Shown: piece by piece, positions 54,673 through 63,107 of the stretch
How positions within the stretch are numbered: position 1 is the stretch's first letter
Layout of the letters: every line of letters starts with the position of its first letter
Assembly (NCBI RefSeq): GCF_900258435.1
Contig: NZ_LT992558.1
Location: 1,974,965 to 2,038,964, forward strand
Length of the DNA stretch: 64,000 nucleotides
Direction: 5' to 3'
DNA from: Carnobacterium divergens
GTDB lineage: Bacteria; Bacillota; Bacilli; Lactobacillales; Carnobacteriaceae
The notes under the pieces: model-generated
The model's database searches: none
The model's input: the letters and a program-made list of their open reading frames with translations, nothing else
What the model was told of the DNA's origin: nothing
Program-made: the position numbers and the translations under genes

Positions 54673-54814
54673 AATTTCAATAAAAATAGTTACTTTTTTT
54701 ATTTTATATTTTCTAACCACACAGAAAAAAGAGTAATAAAATAACTTTAATCTAAATTGAATTCATTTTGGCTTGTTTTAGGTTTAGAATGTTGTCTTTT
54801 AGTTAAGCCTTAAA

Positions 54815-54842
54815 TAAAAAAACCTTATGCATAAGGTTTTTT
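54815..54842 (-). terminator. terminator of rhodanese-like gene
   Basis: AACCTTAT and ATAAGGTT with a two-base loop centre, followed by T's on the minus strand. Confidence 0.75.
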
Positions 54843-54851
54843 AGTTGATGC

Positions 54852-55244
54852 TTATTTTTTTTTGATTTTGCCGTTCCAATTTTGATACCCATCTTTTAGT
54901 CGATAGATTTTGGTGTATCCTGCTTTGCGCAATTTAACCGCTGCACGTCCACTCATTGATTTTTTCTGATCGTATAAATAAACAGGAATATCTTTTCTAA
55001 TTTCTACCATTCTCGTTTTAAATCCTGAATAAGGAATGTTACGAGCACCTAAGATATGCCCTGCATCAAATTCTGGTTTTTCACGAACATCAATTACTTG
55101 GACTTTACGCATATTTTCTCTAAATTCTTCTTCAGTTAAAATAACTGCAGCCCGCTTGCGATTAAAATGTTGATACACTTCGTACCCAATCATTCCTAGT
55201 AAAATGATGGCTAAAATAATGTTAACAATTAAATTTCCATTCAC
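54852..55244 (-). CDS. membrane-anchored rhodanese-like protein without catalytic Cys
   Basis: A 130-residue protein: one N-terminal membrane segment (about 5-23), then a rhodanese domain with VIDVREKPEFDAGHILGARNIPYS. The active loop, usually YCxxGxRS, here reads YDQKKSMSGR, so the sulphur-carrying Cys is replaced and thiosulfate sulfurtransferase activity is unlikely. Cys-less relatives occur in other lactic acid bacteria. It probably binds or scaffolds rather than catalyses. It stands alone near glcK, a position also seen in enterococci. Confidence 0.88.
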   Translation of the reverse strand: MNGNLIVNIILAIILLGMIGYEVYQHFNRKRAAVILTEEEFRENMRKVQVIDVREKPEFDAGHILGARNIPYSGFKTRMVEIRKDIPVYLYDQKKSMSGRAAVKLRKAGYTKIYRLKDGYQNWNGKIKKK

Positions 55245-55339
55245 GTTGTTTTTCCCCTTTCGTCAATAACCTTCATTGAACAATTCTACACAAGAACGGG
55301 GCATTTTACCACCTATTTTTTGAGAAAAAAATGAAGAAG

Positions 55340-56458
55340 CTATTTAATGGTTCCTTTATCTTTTAATAAAGAGTCTATTTTTTTATTTTCAAGATTGATA
55401 ATACTTTCAAATCGCCAGCCGTATAGCATGGACTTGCCGTCTGGTGAAATGAGGATAGGAGCGTTATCTGGCAAATCAACAATGGTTTCCACTTTTCTTT
55501 TTTCGAAATTTAATTTGGCTAAATGAAATTTTCCAGCTGTCAATTCTAAATGAACGGTTTCTTTAGGCAACACTCCATATATAGCTGATTTTCGCTCTAG
55601 TTGAGTTAAATATGGAAAAACCAAACGATCATTCATCGTCATTTTAGGAACTTCTAAAAAACCCTTGTCCACCATGAATGGATACTGATAACTCACTAAT
55701 AAATCATTGTCGTTAAAATCAGATGGCGTAAACATCACTAAGGAGTCTTGATTTAAATAAAACCCTGAAACTTGATTCCTTAAATGTGTACTTTCACCTG
55801 TTCGGATATCCCCTAAATAAAGCTCGCCTTTTTTCAACAAGAAGTCATTTTGATTGTTAACGTAGACATAGAGATTTTCGGAATACCAAACAGGATTTAA
55901 GGTATCGCTTGGTACTTCTTTAGTCGTGTTTTTCCCAATGTCCCAATTGCTGACGACAATTTTATTTTCATTTTGATAATAAGATAAAAAAATTTGATCT
56001 AACGAAACAGGGTTCCAACTAACATTTAAATACCCCATGGTGTCAACTGTTTTAGTCTGTAATTTTTCACCTGATAAATTAATGACCTGAATTTCACTGT
56101 CTTTTTCATGAGCTAGTTGAATAAAGATTTTTGTTTGATCTGGTGATAAAAGAGCAATTAAAATCAATGCATTCGGCTGATAAATAAGGTGTAATTTTCC
56201 TGTTTTTACATTAAAACGATATAAAACATCTTTAAATTCATAGCCACAATGAATCAACACTTCCTCATCATTTAGCCAACCAATTACTTTTTTAAAACTA
56301 TCTGTTTCAATTGGAATTTTTTTTAACGTCACGGTTTCTTTACTTGCCTGCTTTTTGGTGTCATCTATTTTTTTAGTTGGATGACAGCCCACTAAAAAAA
56401 GGCTAATCAAAAGAAACAAAACTAAAACTCTATAGCTATCTCGCTGTTTTTGTCTCAT
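55340..56458 (-). CDS. YqgU-like beta-propeller lipoprotein
   Basis: A 372-residue lipoprotein (lipobox LVGC, Cys about residue 25). The mature part shows repeated WD/TolB-like blades such as GKLHLIYQPNALILIALLSPDQ, TVDTMGYLNVSWNPV and NAPILISPDGKSMLYGWRFE, so it is likely an extracytoplasmic beta-propeller. Position beside glcK, yqgQ and a rhomboid gene matches Bacillus yqgU, and this supports the call. Function unknown. An extended -10 promoter lies upstream and it follows the glcK terminator. Confidence 0.7.
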   Translation of the reverse strand: MRQKQRDSYRVLVLFLLISLFLVGCHPTKKIDDTKKQASKETVTLKKIPIETDSFKKVIGWLNDEEVLIHCGYEFKDVLYRFNVKTGKLHLIYQPNALILIALLSPDQTKIFIQLAHEKDSEIQVINLSGEKLQTKTVDTMGYLNVSWNPVSLDQIFLSYYQNENKIVVSNWDIGKNTTKEVPSDTLNPVWYSENLYVYVNNQNDFLLKKGELYLGDIRTGESTHLRNQVSGFYLNQDSLVMFTPSDFNDNDLLVSYQYPFMVDKGFLEVPKMTMNDRLVFPYLTQLERKSAIYGVLPKETVHLELTAGKFHLAKLNFEKRKVETIVDLPDNAPILISPDGKSMLYGWRFESIINLENKKIDSLLKDKGTIK

Positions 56459-56517
56459 CTAGATCACCCAATGTCTTCTACTTTTACATAGTTATTTTTT
56501 TGAAAAAACGTAGTTCA

Positions 56518-56526
56518 AGTATAGCA
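56518..56526 (-). promoter_or_regulatory. extended -10 promoter of YqgU-like gene
   Basis: On the minus strand TGCTATACT; -35 is weak. Confidence 0.55.
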
Positions 56527-56580
56527 TACAGGGGTTGCTTTCGCACCTCTAAGCCATTGAGACTCTCCTTTTTTTGGCTA

Positions 56581-56616
56581 CAAAAAAAATCATTGAGAAG
56601 TTGCCTCAATGATTTA
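56581..56616 (-). terminator. terminator of glcK operon
   Basis: On the minus strand AAATCATTGAG pairs with CTCAATGATTT, followed by T8. Confidence 0.9.
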
Positions 56617-56622
56617 TTGTGT

Positions 56623-57591
56623 TTATTTTTTTAGAAATTGTTTTGCTAATGAGCTTGCACCAATAACACCTGCATCATTGCCTAATTGCGCTAATTTCAA
56701 GTTTGTACTATGACGAACTTGCGGGAAAGTAAATTCTTCAAAGTAATGACGAACTTGTTCTAATAGAAAATCTCCAGCTGCTGAAACGCCTCCACCAATT
56801 ACGATGTCAGAAGGATTCAACATATTGCCAATATTTCCACAAGCTAAGCCTAAATAATAAGACACTTTGTCAATTACTTTAATCGCTAAGACGTCACCGG
56901 CTTTAGCCAAATCAAAAACTGTTTTAGCTGTAACTTCTTGACCGTCGTCAATTAAATATTTCAAACGTGAATCGCCTGCAAATTCATCGGCGTAATCTCT
57001 TGCTACTCGTACAACACCCGTTGCGCTTGCAACCGTCTCTAAACATCCTTTTTTACCACAAGTACAGTCGTAACCACCAGGATCTACTGTAATATGACCA
57101 ATTTCACCGGCTGCTCCAACAACACCGTGTAGCAAACGACCTTCAGCAATGATTCCACCACCTACACCAGTACCTAATGTAATAAAAGTGACATCATCGC
57201 CATTTTCTCCAGCGCCTTTCCAACGCTCTCCTAAGGCCGCTACATTTGCATCATTATCAATAGCAAACGGAATCTCTGTTCCAGCTTCGATTTCTTGTTT
57301 GACTTGTTGCAATGTCTTCCAATTTAAATTATACGCACCAATTACCGTTCCTAACTCACGGTCAACAGTACCAGGAGAGCCCATACCGATTCCAATAAAG
57401 TCGCTGTGGGACATTTCATATTTTGCAATATGTTTATTTATCGACGCCACAATACTTGGGACGATTTTTGTGCCTTCATTTGTCGTATCTGTTTCAATGC
57501 TCCATTTTTGTTGCACATCTCCATCTACTGTTAAAATGGCAAATTTAATGGTTGTACCACCTAAATCAATTCCGATTAGTTTTTTAGACAT
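56623..57591 (-). CDS. glcK: glucokinase (ROK family)
   Basis: A 322-residue sugar kinase that phosphorylates glucose at C6. ATP loop IGIDLGGTTIKFAI, glucose-binding GMGSPG and NDANVAALGE, and the zinc motif CTCGKKGCLE are intact; the catalytic Asp is in the DNDAN region. GGAGG precedes the ATG. It follows yqgQ by 20 bases and ends the fthC-rhomboid-yqgQ-glcK run, the Bacillus yqg order. Confidence 0.96.
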   Translation of the reverse strand: MSKKLIGIDLGGTTIKFAILTVDGDVQQKWSIETDTTNEGTKIVPSIVASINKHIAKYEMSHSDFIGIGMGSPGTVDRELGTVIGAYNLNWKTLQQVKQEIEAGTEIPFAIDNDANVAALGERWKGAGENGDDVTFITLGTGVGGGIIAEGRLLHGVVGAAGEIGHITVDPGGYDCTCGKKGCLETVASATGVVRVARDYADEFAGDSRLKYLIDDGQEVTAKTVFDLAKAGDVLAIKVIDKVSYYLGLACGNIGNMLNPSDIVIGGGVSAAGDFLLEQVRHYFEEFTFPQVRHSTNLKLAQLGNDAGVIGASSLAKQFLKK

Positions 57592-57611
57592 TGTTTTATT
57601 CCTCCAAGTTG

Positions 57612-57833
57612 TTAGTTATCCAAACCAATGATTTTTTGTTTTTCTTCTTCCATACGATGCTCTTTTCGTAAAACCAAAGCCGCTGGTATATAGACGTCAT
57701 CATCAATTAAACCTGAATCTTTTAAACTTTTTAGTTCAATTGACATCATCTCAATATCCCACAATCGCTCCCCTACATAAACATAGATGCCAAATCTTTT
57801 TAGTAGTAACTGTACATCATATAAGATTCGCAT
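57612..57833 (-). CDS. yqgQ: YqgQ (DUF910) family protein
   Basis: A 73-residue helical protein of the DUF910/YqgQ family, known from structures as a small three-helix bundle that may bind nucleic acid; function is not known. The central LWDIEMMSIELKSLKDSGLI segment is typical. It lies between the rhomboid gene and glcK, as in Bacillus subtilis. Confidence 0.92.
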   Translation of the reverse strand: MRILYDVQLLLKRFGIYVYVGERLWDIEMMSIELKSLKDSGLIDDDVYIPAALVLRKEHRMEEEKQKIIGLDN

Positions 57834-57856
57834 AACTTTACTTCACGTCCTTCACA

Positions 57857-58555
57857 TTATAACCCGATTTGCATTTTTTTGAAACCGATTGCGATAAAGA
57901 AAGCAATCGCAATCAGATAAGCTACTCCTGCTAAAATCCGCTTCACTGTCAAGTCACTTGATGCTTTTGGTACAGAAATCGCTGTTGCAATTAAAAATCC
58001 CCCAATTAAGCCACCAATATGGCCTGAATTATCCACTGAGGTAGACATAAATCCTGTTACTAAGTTTAAACCGATAAAGATTCCAAAAGTTTTAGCCATT
58101 TCTTGCATTTGAACATTGTGTCTAAAAGTTTCTGCTAGCATCAATGCTGTTCCAAATAAACCGAACAACGCCGTACTAGCACCTGCTGAAATTGCATCAT
58201 TAAAAGCAAAACTTGCTACATTTCCCGCAATTCCACTTAATAGATAAATCAAAGCAAATCGTAAATGACCAAAAACACCTTCCAATTGTATCCCTAAGTA
58301 ATATAACGTTACAGAATTTACGATAATGTGAAGCGCTCCAATATGAACAAACATTGGTGTGACTAAACGCCACCATTGCCCCATCGCAATAAACGTATTT
58401 TCTTTTGCTCCATACTTGATAAGAGTCACACTATTTTCACTGCCTCCATCCATTGTCATTAATAGGAAAATAATCAGTTGAATGGCTAAAAAGCTATACG
58501 TTACAATCGGTTTTTTTAATAGTTCATTTAATGGGATCTTTTTTTGATTCGTCAA
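57857..58555 (-). CDS. gluP: rhomboid family intramembrane serine protease (GluP/YqgP)
   Basis: A 232-residue polytopic protease with about six to seven membrane segments. The catalytic dyad is Ser127 in the GAGASTALFG-like loop (SAGASTALFG) and His179 in NSGHIGGLIGG. It lacks the extra cytoplasmic N-terminal domain of Bacillus GluP. The start is TTG at 58555, with GAGGTGG five bases before it. In the yqg cluster between fthC and yqgQ. Confidence 0.92.
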   Translation of the reverse strand: MTNQKKIPLNELLKKPIVTYSFLAIQLIIFLLMTMDGGSENSVTLIKYGAKENTFIAMGQWWRLVTPMFVHIGALHIIVNSVTLYYLGIQLEGVFGHLRFALIYLLSGIAGNVASFAFNDAISAGASTALFGLFGTALMLAETFRHNVQMQEMAKTFGIFIGLNLVTGFMSTSVDNSGHIGGLIGGFLIATAISVPKASSDLTVKRILAGVAYLIAIAFFIAIGFKKMQIGL

Positions 58556-58623
58556 TGCGCCACCTCGTTTTTCTTATGGTTCTGTTCTTTATTATAGCGA
58601 ATCTAATTTGTTTTTTCCATCGT

Positions 58624-59160
58624 TTATTCAGTAAACAATTTTTTGACTGGAATGTCGTAACTATCTGGAGTCCAATCATTTCTTATTTGAGGTTGTAGTA
58701 CAAGCGAAACAGTGTCGCCTTGGTAATCGGCAAGATAGCGATCATAGAAACCCGCTCCAAAACCAATACGATAACCTGCTATTGAAAATGCAACACCGGG
58801 AACAATCAATAAATCTATCTGATTTTTATCCACACTGGGTACTGTTGACGTTGGTTCAAGAATCCCAAAAGAAGTTGTTTCTAAACTAGTTTCTGCTTCG
58901 TACAAACAAAAATCCATTTTACCTTGTAATCCAGTTCGCGGAATCACGATTTTTTTTCCAAGAGTTTGGCATTTTTCAATAATTGGTTGCGTATCAATTT
59001 CAATCTTTTGTGACAATGTTATCCCTATCGTTTTTGCCTTTAAAAAGTAATCTGATTGAAATAATTGGCTTAGAAGACGCTCTTCATTTTGTTTTTTTGT
59101 CTCTGGGTCCAATGCCTTTAGTTCAGCTAAAATTATTTTTCGTAATTCGTTTTTATTCAT
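58624..59160 (-). CDS. fthC: 5-formyltetrahydrofolate cyclo-ligase
   Basis: A 178-residue enzyme converting 5-formyl-THF to methenyl-THF with ATP. The C-terminal ATP motif GYRIGFGAGFYDRYLAD and the DLLIVPGVAFS strand are intact. GAGGAGG precedes the ATG. It is the first gene of the run ending with glcK, equivalent to Bacillus yqgN. Confidence 0.95.
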   Translation of the reverse strand: MNKNELRKIILAELKALDPETKKQNEERLLSQLFQSDYFLKAKTIGITLSQKIEIDTQPIIEKCQTLGKKIVIPRTGLQGKMDFCLYEAETSLETTSFGILEPTSTVPSVDKNQIDLLIVPGVAFSIAGYRIGFGAGFYDRYLADYQGDTVSLVLQPQIRNDWTPDSYDIPVKKLFTE

Positions 59161-59204
59161 AAAGACGCCTCCTCTTTATCTCATTTAATGACTTTTAAAT
59201 ACAA

Positions 59205-59232
59205 AAAAAACAACAGGATTCCTGTTGTTATT
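59205..59232 (-). terminator. terminator of rpmG
   Basis: On the minus strand AACAACAGG and CCTGTTGTT form a perfect stem that includes the rpmG stop codon, followed by T8. Confidence 0.85.
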
Positions 59233-59377
59233 TTGTTTCACGATGTAATGTCGCACGACGTTCGCGCGGACAATATTTTTTGAATTCAACACGGTCTGGA
59301 TTGTTACGTTTGTTTTTCTTTGTGTGGTAGTTACGTTCTCTACACTCAGTACATTCCAATGTGATGTTTACACGCAT
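59228..59377 (-). CDS. rpmG: 50S ribosomal protein L33
   Basis: A 49-residue protein, [19 protein letters not shown] onward, of the zinc-independent-looking type with one CxxC at residues 9-12 and a lone Cys36. It therefore resembles the partly Cys-containing L33 forms; the full four-Cys ribbon is absent (only three Cys). TGGAGGG precedes the ATG by six bases. It is encoded alone, near the folate enzyme gene. Confidence 0.95.
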   Translation of the reverse strand: MRVNITLECTECRERNYHTKKNKRNNPDRVEFKKYCPRERRATLHRETK

Positions 59378-59607
59378 GACTTTCCCTCCAAGCATTAAAC
59401 CATAATTTAGAAGATACTCAATTGGGTACCTTCGGACTTGAATATCATATCATTTTTTTTAACAACTTACTAGCTTTTTTTACACTTTGTTAAGGATTTT
59501 TACTTTACGCCCTTTTTTTTTAAGCCTTTTTAATTCTTTTTTGAATAAGTCAATTATCAAATTTTATATTAAATTTCTTTTACAACACACTATTAATCTG
59601 CTAAATA

Positions 59608-59616
59608 TGGTACACT
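59608..59616 (+). promoter_or_regulatory. extended -10 promoter
   Basis: TGGTACACT upstream of the small membrane protein gene at 59652; no clear -35. Confidence 0.5.
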
Positions 59617-59651
59617 ATGCACTGAGGTTTAATGAAAGAGGTGATTAAAAA

Positions 59652-60002
59652 ATGGATGTATGGATGATCGTTATTATCCTGTTGATTATTTCCGTTGCTC
59701 TAATTGTATGGTCTTTCTACAAAAAGGACAATGGCGAAAAAGTAAAAGAAGAATTCGAAGAACTTTCTTTACAATTAATGCAAGATATCTATCATTTGAA
59801 AAATCGCGTTGCGATTCTTGAAAATGAGTTAAACATTACAACAGAAGAAACATTAACATCAATGAAAATTCACGATGTATTAAAAAATCATGTCGTTACC
59901 TTGTATACTCAAGGCGTTTCACTTGAAAACATCGCATCGCAAACTCAATTACCTGTTGCAACAGTGCAAGTTGTTGTTGATGAGTATGTTGAGCACAAAT
60001 AA
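59652..60002 (+). CDS. small membrane protein with C-terminal HTH-like tail
   Basis: A 116-residue protein: one N-terminal membrane segment (about 3-22, VWMIVIILLIISVALIVWSF), a coiled-coil region (about 30-62), and a C-terminal helical part with LYTQGVSLENIASQTQLPVATV that resembles the short HTH-like tail of DUF6115/YlxL-type proteins. It is probably anchored with the body in the cytoplasm. AGAGGTGA lies before the ATG. It is followed 17 bases later by the YceG-like gene, so the pair forms an operon. No known function. Confidence 0.75.
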   Translation: MDVWMIVIILLIISVALIVWSFYKKDNGEKVKEEFEELSLQLMQDIYHLKNRVAILENELNITTEETLTSMKIHDVLKNHVVTLYTQGVSLENIASQTQLPVATVQVVVDEYVEHK

Positions 60003-60019
60003 GTAAGGGAGAGTCACGA

Positions 60020-60544
60020 ATGAATAGACCTGCATTACGCTATTTAGCACTAGGATTTTTGCTTTCAGCTCTAGTTCTTTCAGGTTATCGTCTCTTTTTT
60101 TATGAACCCGCAACGTCTACAAATAAGACGGAGCAAACTGCTAAAAGCAAAGACGAGAACCTAAGCAAGAGTGAAAAATCTTATAAAAAGAAATACGAAG
60201 AACTTTTAACTAAAATTGAACTTGAAAAAGTCACAGATAAAACAGACTCAAGCTCAACAACTGATAGTTCTGCTGCTGACAGCTCTGCTAAAAAAGAAGA
60301 GCCTGCAAAAGATACTGACAAAAAAGAGGAAGTTAAAAAATACACATTAGTCATTGGCCAAGGTGACCCAACTAGTACTGCAGTTGATCAACTAGCAGCA
60401 AATGGCATCATTAAAGACGCAAATGAATTCACGTCATTCTTAACGTCAAATGATTATGAAATGTATATTCGAGATGGATCTTACGAAGTAAACAGTGGCA
60501 TGTCTTTAGAAGAAATTGCTAAAATCATCACCCACCGTGACTAG
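60020..60544 (+). CDS. YceG/MltG-like LysM-domain protein lacking the catalytic domain
   Basis: A 174-residue secreted or anchored protein. One membrane segment (about 8-27) is followed by a Ser/Lys/Glu/Asp-rich linker (about 35-110) and a C-terminal domain (about 112-172) matching the LysM-like domain of MltG: VIGQGDPTSTAVDQLAANGI, IRDGSYEVNSGMSLEEIAKI. The transglycosylase domain that carries the catalytic Glu in full MltG is absent. It may bind peptidoglycan or a partner rather than cut it (inference). Strong terminator follows. Confidence 0.78.
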   Translation: MNRPALRYLALGFLLSALVLSGYRLFFYEPATSTNKTEQTAKSKDENLSKSEKSYKKKYEELLTKIELEKVTDKTDSSSTTDSSAADSSAKKEEPAKDTDKKEEVKKYTLVIGQGDPTSTAVDQLAANGIIKDANEFTSFLTSNDYEMYIRDGSYEVNSGMSLEEIAKIITHRD

Positions 60545-60549
60545 GATAG

Positions 60550-60598
60550 ATCAAAAAACAGCTTCATTCTAATATCAATTAGAATGAAGCTGTTTTTT
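60550..60598. terminator. bidirectional terminator
   Basis: A 21-bp perfect stem with a four-base loop (ATCA), flanked by A6 and T6. It lies between the YceG-like gene and the convergent oleate hydratase gene. Confidence 0.95.
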
Positions 60599-60602
60599 GT
60601 CG

Positions 60603-62303
60603 TTATCTAAACATCGTTTTGGCAGCTTTTGCCACTACTTTAGGATTTCGATTATGAGGTGTCACTGGGCAAATTTCTTTAGTGATATCAAAGAGTGTAT
60701 AAACAGCCGTTTTAGCTGCTCGAACAGAATATTCTTCTGTAAAGACCATATCTTTTGGTATTTCTACGAATTGACTGATCATTGCGAAATTGGTGCTTCC
60801 TGTTGGAACTACTTTTGGACGGTCACTCATTTTTCTTGGTTGGAATTGAGCATCAATATATGGCATGTAACATGGAATAACGTTTACAATGTCTTCTTTG
60901 ATTTTTTCCCAATCGTCTTGCCATTTGAACTGGCATATTAATTCATAAAGAATTTCTTCTCCGGTACATTCACGCATTGTTTTTTTGACATAATCCCCCA
61001 CTCGATCTGGGTACAATCCATAGCCCCAGAAAATCGTTGTGGTTAAATCTTGCTTCTTAAAGTGCGGTTGTGCTGCAACCACAATGCTCATTAGCCAGTT
61101 TGAATCTTTAAACGTCATTAACGCTCCACTTCCTGGAATATTTCCTGAAAATTCCTCAAAACGTTTCAACAAAGTGTTGCCTTTACAAGTCACTGTAAAA
61201 CTTTCCCAATTGGTTTCTTCTTCATGATCGAAAAAAGGTGCTGGGTTGCCTAAATTCGGTTTTTTTTGTGCAATTTTATACCACAGTTCACCAGATATCG
61301 GGCGTTTCTCAACTTTTGGAGCTGGCGTGTGATAGTCTCCTTCTGTCGTGCTATCCGTCATACAAGCATTTGTCATCATGACTTTATCTTCTGGTTTTAA
61401 TTCAATCACTTCTCCATCTGTCAAATGAATAGCAGTTGCAGTGATGTCGCTGCCTTCTACAAAATCAATATCGGTGACTGTCTTATCAAGAATAAAATCT
61501 ACTTCATGTTTTTCTAAGAAACTTTTTAACGGTAAAATTAGACTTTCGTATTGATTGTACGCCGTTCTAGTAACACCTTCTAATGTATCGATGCGACTAA
61601 ATTCTAACATCATGCGATTCATATAACGGCGTAATTCAAATAGGCTGCTCCATTTTTGAAATGCGAAAGTAGTTTGCCACATATACCAGAAATTGGTTTC
61701 AAAGAAATGAGGTGCAAACCAATCTTGAATGGATAAATCATCTAATTCTTCTTCTGGTGTTGCTAATAATTTAGACATTGCTGCACGATCTTTGTTATTA
61801 AATCCCATTTTATGTGCATCTACAATTTCAGCATTTTTATCAATTAGTCTTGCTTGTGCATGGGTTGGATGTAAGTGATCAAAATTCAGTATTTCTTCTG
61901 TTACACTCATATGGGGCATTTCAAGGGAAGGGATGCTTCTAAATAAATCCCAAAAATTTTCATAGGTTTCTTCGTTTAACATTCTCCCACCACGACAAAT
62001 GAACCCTTTTTCATTGTTTCCCGCACCATCGTTGCTTCCGCCTAAAATCTTCATCCCTTCAATAATGTGGATGTTTTTCCCTTCGAAGTTCGCATCTCGA
62101 ATCAAAAAAGCTGCACTTGCTAAACTCCCGATTCCTCCACCTATCAAATATACTTGTTGGTCGCCATAATAACGTGCTTCAATTTCTTCATCAATCCCTT
62201 TGTTTTTTTCTAATTTTAGCTGATTTAACTTTTTTACTCCGTACATACTTCCAATAGCGGTTGCTCCTGCTGCTAACAATCCCAGTTGTTTCTTATTCAT
62301 CAC
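60603..62303 (-). CDS. ohyA: oleate hydratase (FAD-dependent, MCRA family)
   Basis: A 566-residue enzyme that adds water to unsaturated fatty acids such as oleic acid, giving hydroxy fatty acids. The FAD loop is VYLIGGGIGSLASAAFLIRD, with GSNDGAGNNEKGFICRGGRM (the hallmark motif) and YENFWDLFRSIPS. Unusually it starts with a hydrophobic stretch (about 7-24, LGLLAAGATAIGSMYGV) and a charged linker before the FAD fold, so it may associate with membrane. It converges on the YceG-like gene and is preceded by a TetR-family gene. Confidence 0.95.
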   Translation of the reverse strand: MMNKKQLGLLAAGATAIGSMYGVKKLNQLKLEKNKGIDEEIEARYYGDQQVYLIGGGIGSLASAAFLIRDANFEGKNIHIIEGMKILGGSNDGAGNNEKGFICRGGRMLNEETYENFWDLFRSIPSLEMPHMSVTEEILNFDHLHPTHAQARLIDKNAEIVDAHKMGFNNKDRAAMSKLLATPEEELDDLSIQDWFAPHFFETNFWYMWQTTFAFQKWSSLFELRRYMNRMMLEFSRIDTLEGVTRTAYNQYESLILPLKSFLEKHEVDFILDKTVTDIDFVEGSDITATAIHLTDGEVIELKPEDKVMMTNACMTDSTTEGDYHTPAPKVEKRPISGELWYKIAQKKPNLGNPAPFFDHEEETNWESFTVTCKGNTLLKRFEEFSGNIPGSGALMTFKDSNWLMSIVVAAQPHFKKQDLTTTIFWGYGLYPDRVGDYVKKTMRECTGEEILYELICQFKWQDDWEKIKEDIVNVIPCYMPYIDAQFQPRKMSDRPKVVPTGSTNFAMISQFVEIPKDMVFTEEYSVRAAKTAVYTLFDITKEICPVTPHNRNPKVVAKAAKTMFR

Positions 62304-62317
62304 ACATTCCTCCTATT

Positions 62318-62341
62318 GACTTTCATACGGTTAGTATAGTC
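62318..62341. promoter_or_regulatory. dyad over the ohyA promoter, candidate TetR operator
   Basis: An imperfect inverted repeat centred near 62329: outer arms CTATTGACT and AGTCCAATAG (62313-62346) with inner GACT and AGTC. The predicted -10, TATACT (62333-62338 on the minus strand), lies inside it, so protein bound here would block the promoter. Confidence 0.5.
62333..62338 (-). promoter_or_regulatory. -10 element of ohyA
   Basis: TATACT on the minus strand; the -35 is weak. A cre-like core, AAGCGTTTTC, lies just upstream (62350-62359). Confidence 0.5.
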
Positions 62342-62365
62342 CAATAGAAAACGCTTCACCTTAAA

Positions 62366-62411
62366 CAAAAAAAACAATCTGTCGTATTTATGGACAAAAT
62401 ACACAGATTGT
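62366..62411 (-). terminator. terminator of tetR-type gene
   Basis: ACAATCTG pairs with CAGATTGT, with an inner GTATTT/AAATAC stem, followed by T8 on the minus strand. It separates the regulator from ohyA. Confidence 0.8.
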
Positions 62412-62418
62412 CTAAATC

Positions 62419-62985
62419 TTAATTTTCAATTTCACAATAAAGTTGGTAGGCTAATTTTTCAGTATCTTTTGCCAACCGGGCAAAACTGGCCGCTAGTTCT
62501 TTTGCATCTTCTTTAAATCCTGCGGCAATCCACGCAATTAACATCCCACCACATCCGTAGGAAAAGAACGTCGCATAGAAAAGTCGGTCTGTTTGACTCA
62601 CACGTTGTTCATTGTCCAAACGATTAAATAATTCTAAAAAAAGATCACAGGTAATGGTTGAAAATTGATTCGCTAATAAAGCAGATTCATCTTGCACGGT
62701 ATTGCGATAGAAGGCTGCATTGGTTTGCATTTCTTGAAGCATCTTTAGCACGTGATCATGCCAATTTTCTAAGGTCACATCGTCTTTCAAATAATGAATC
62801 GCTGTTTGTTGATATGTCCAATTCAATAAATCAAATTTATCTGAAAAATGATAATAAAAAGTTTGGCGATTTAAGCCACAAAGTTTTGTAATATCCGAAA
62901 TAGTAATTTTTTCAAAACGCTTATAACGGCATAATTCTATTAGGGATTTAGATAAAACTTGTTTTGTCATAACCGATTCCGTCAT
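62419..62985 (-). CDS. TetR-family regulator (DhaS-like)
   Basis: A 188-residue TetR-family transcription factor. The HTH (about 22-50) contains ISDITKLCGLNRQTFYYHF, with SDKFDLLNW following; this RQTFYYHFSDK pattern is that of the DhaS-type subgroup, whose C-terminal domain binds small ligands. GGGAG lies nine bases before the ATG. It precedes ohyA with a terminator between, and a dyad overlaps the ohyA promoter, so it probably represses ohyA in response to a fatty acid (inference). Confidence 0.85.
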   Translation of the reverse strand: MTESVMTKQVLSKSLIELCRYKRFEKITISDITKLCGLNRQTFYYHFSDKFDLLNWTYQQTAIHYLKDDVTLENWHDHVLKMLQEMQTNAAFYRNTVQDESALLANQFSTITCDLFLELFNRLDNEQRVSQTDRLFYATFFSYGCGGMLIAWIAAGFKEDAKELAASFARLAKDTEKLAYQLYCEIEN

Positions 62986-63057
62986 GGTTGAACGCTCCCT
63001 TTGATGATTTAATTGTCTGTATCATAGCATGTTTAAAATGGATTAGGAAATAATGTA

Positions 63058-63104
63058 AATAAACAGCCAACTGATTTTGATCATAAAATCAGTTGGCTGT
63101 TAGT
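63058..63104 (-). terminator. terminator after class B PBP gene
   Basis: A 17-bp perfect stem (AACAGCCAACTGATTTT with its complement) with a six-base loop lies 7 bases beyond the stop of the PBP gene. The T tract on the minus strand is short and broken (TTTATTT). Confidence 0.75.
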
Positions 63105-63107
63105 TGC

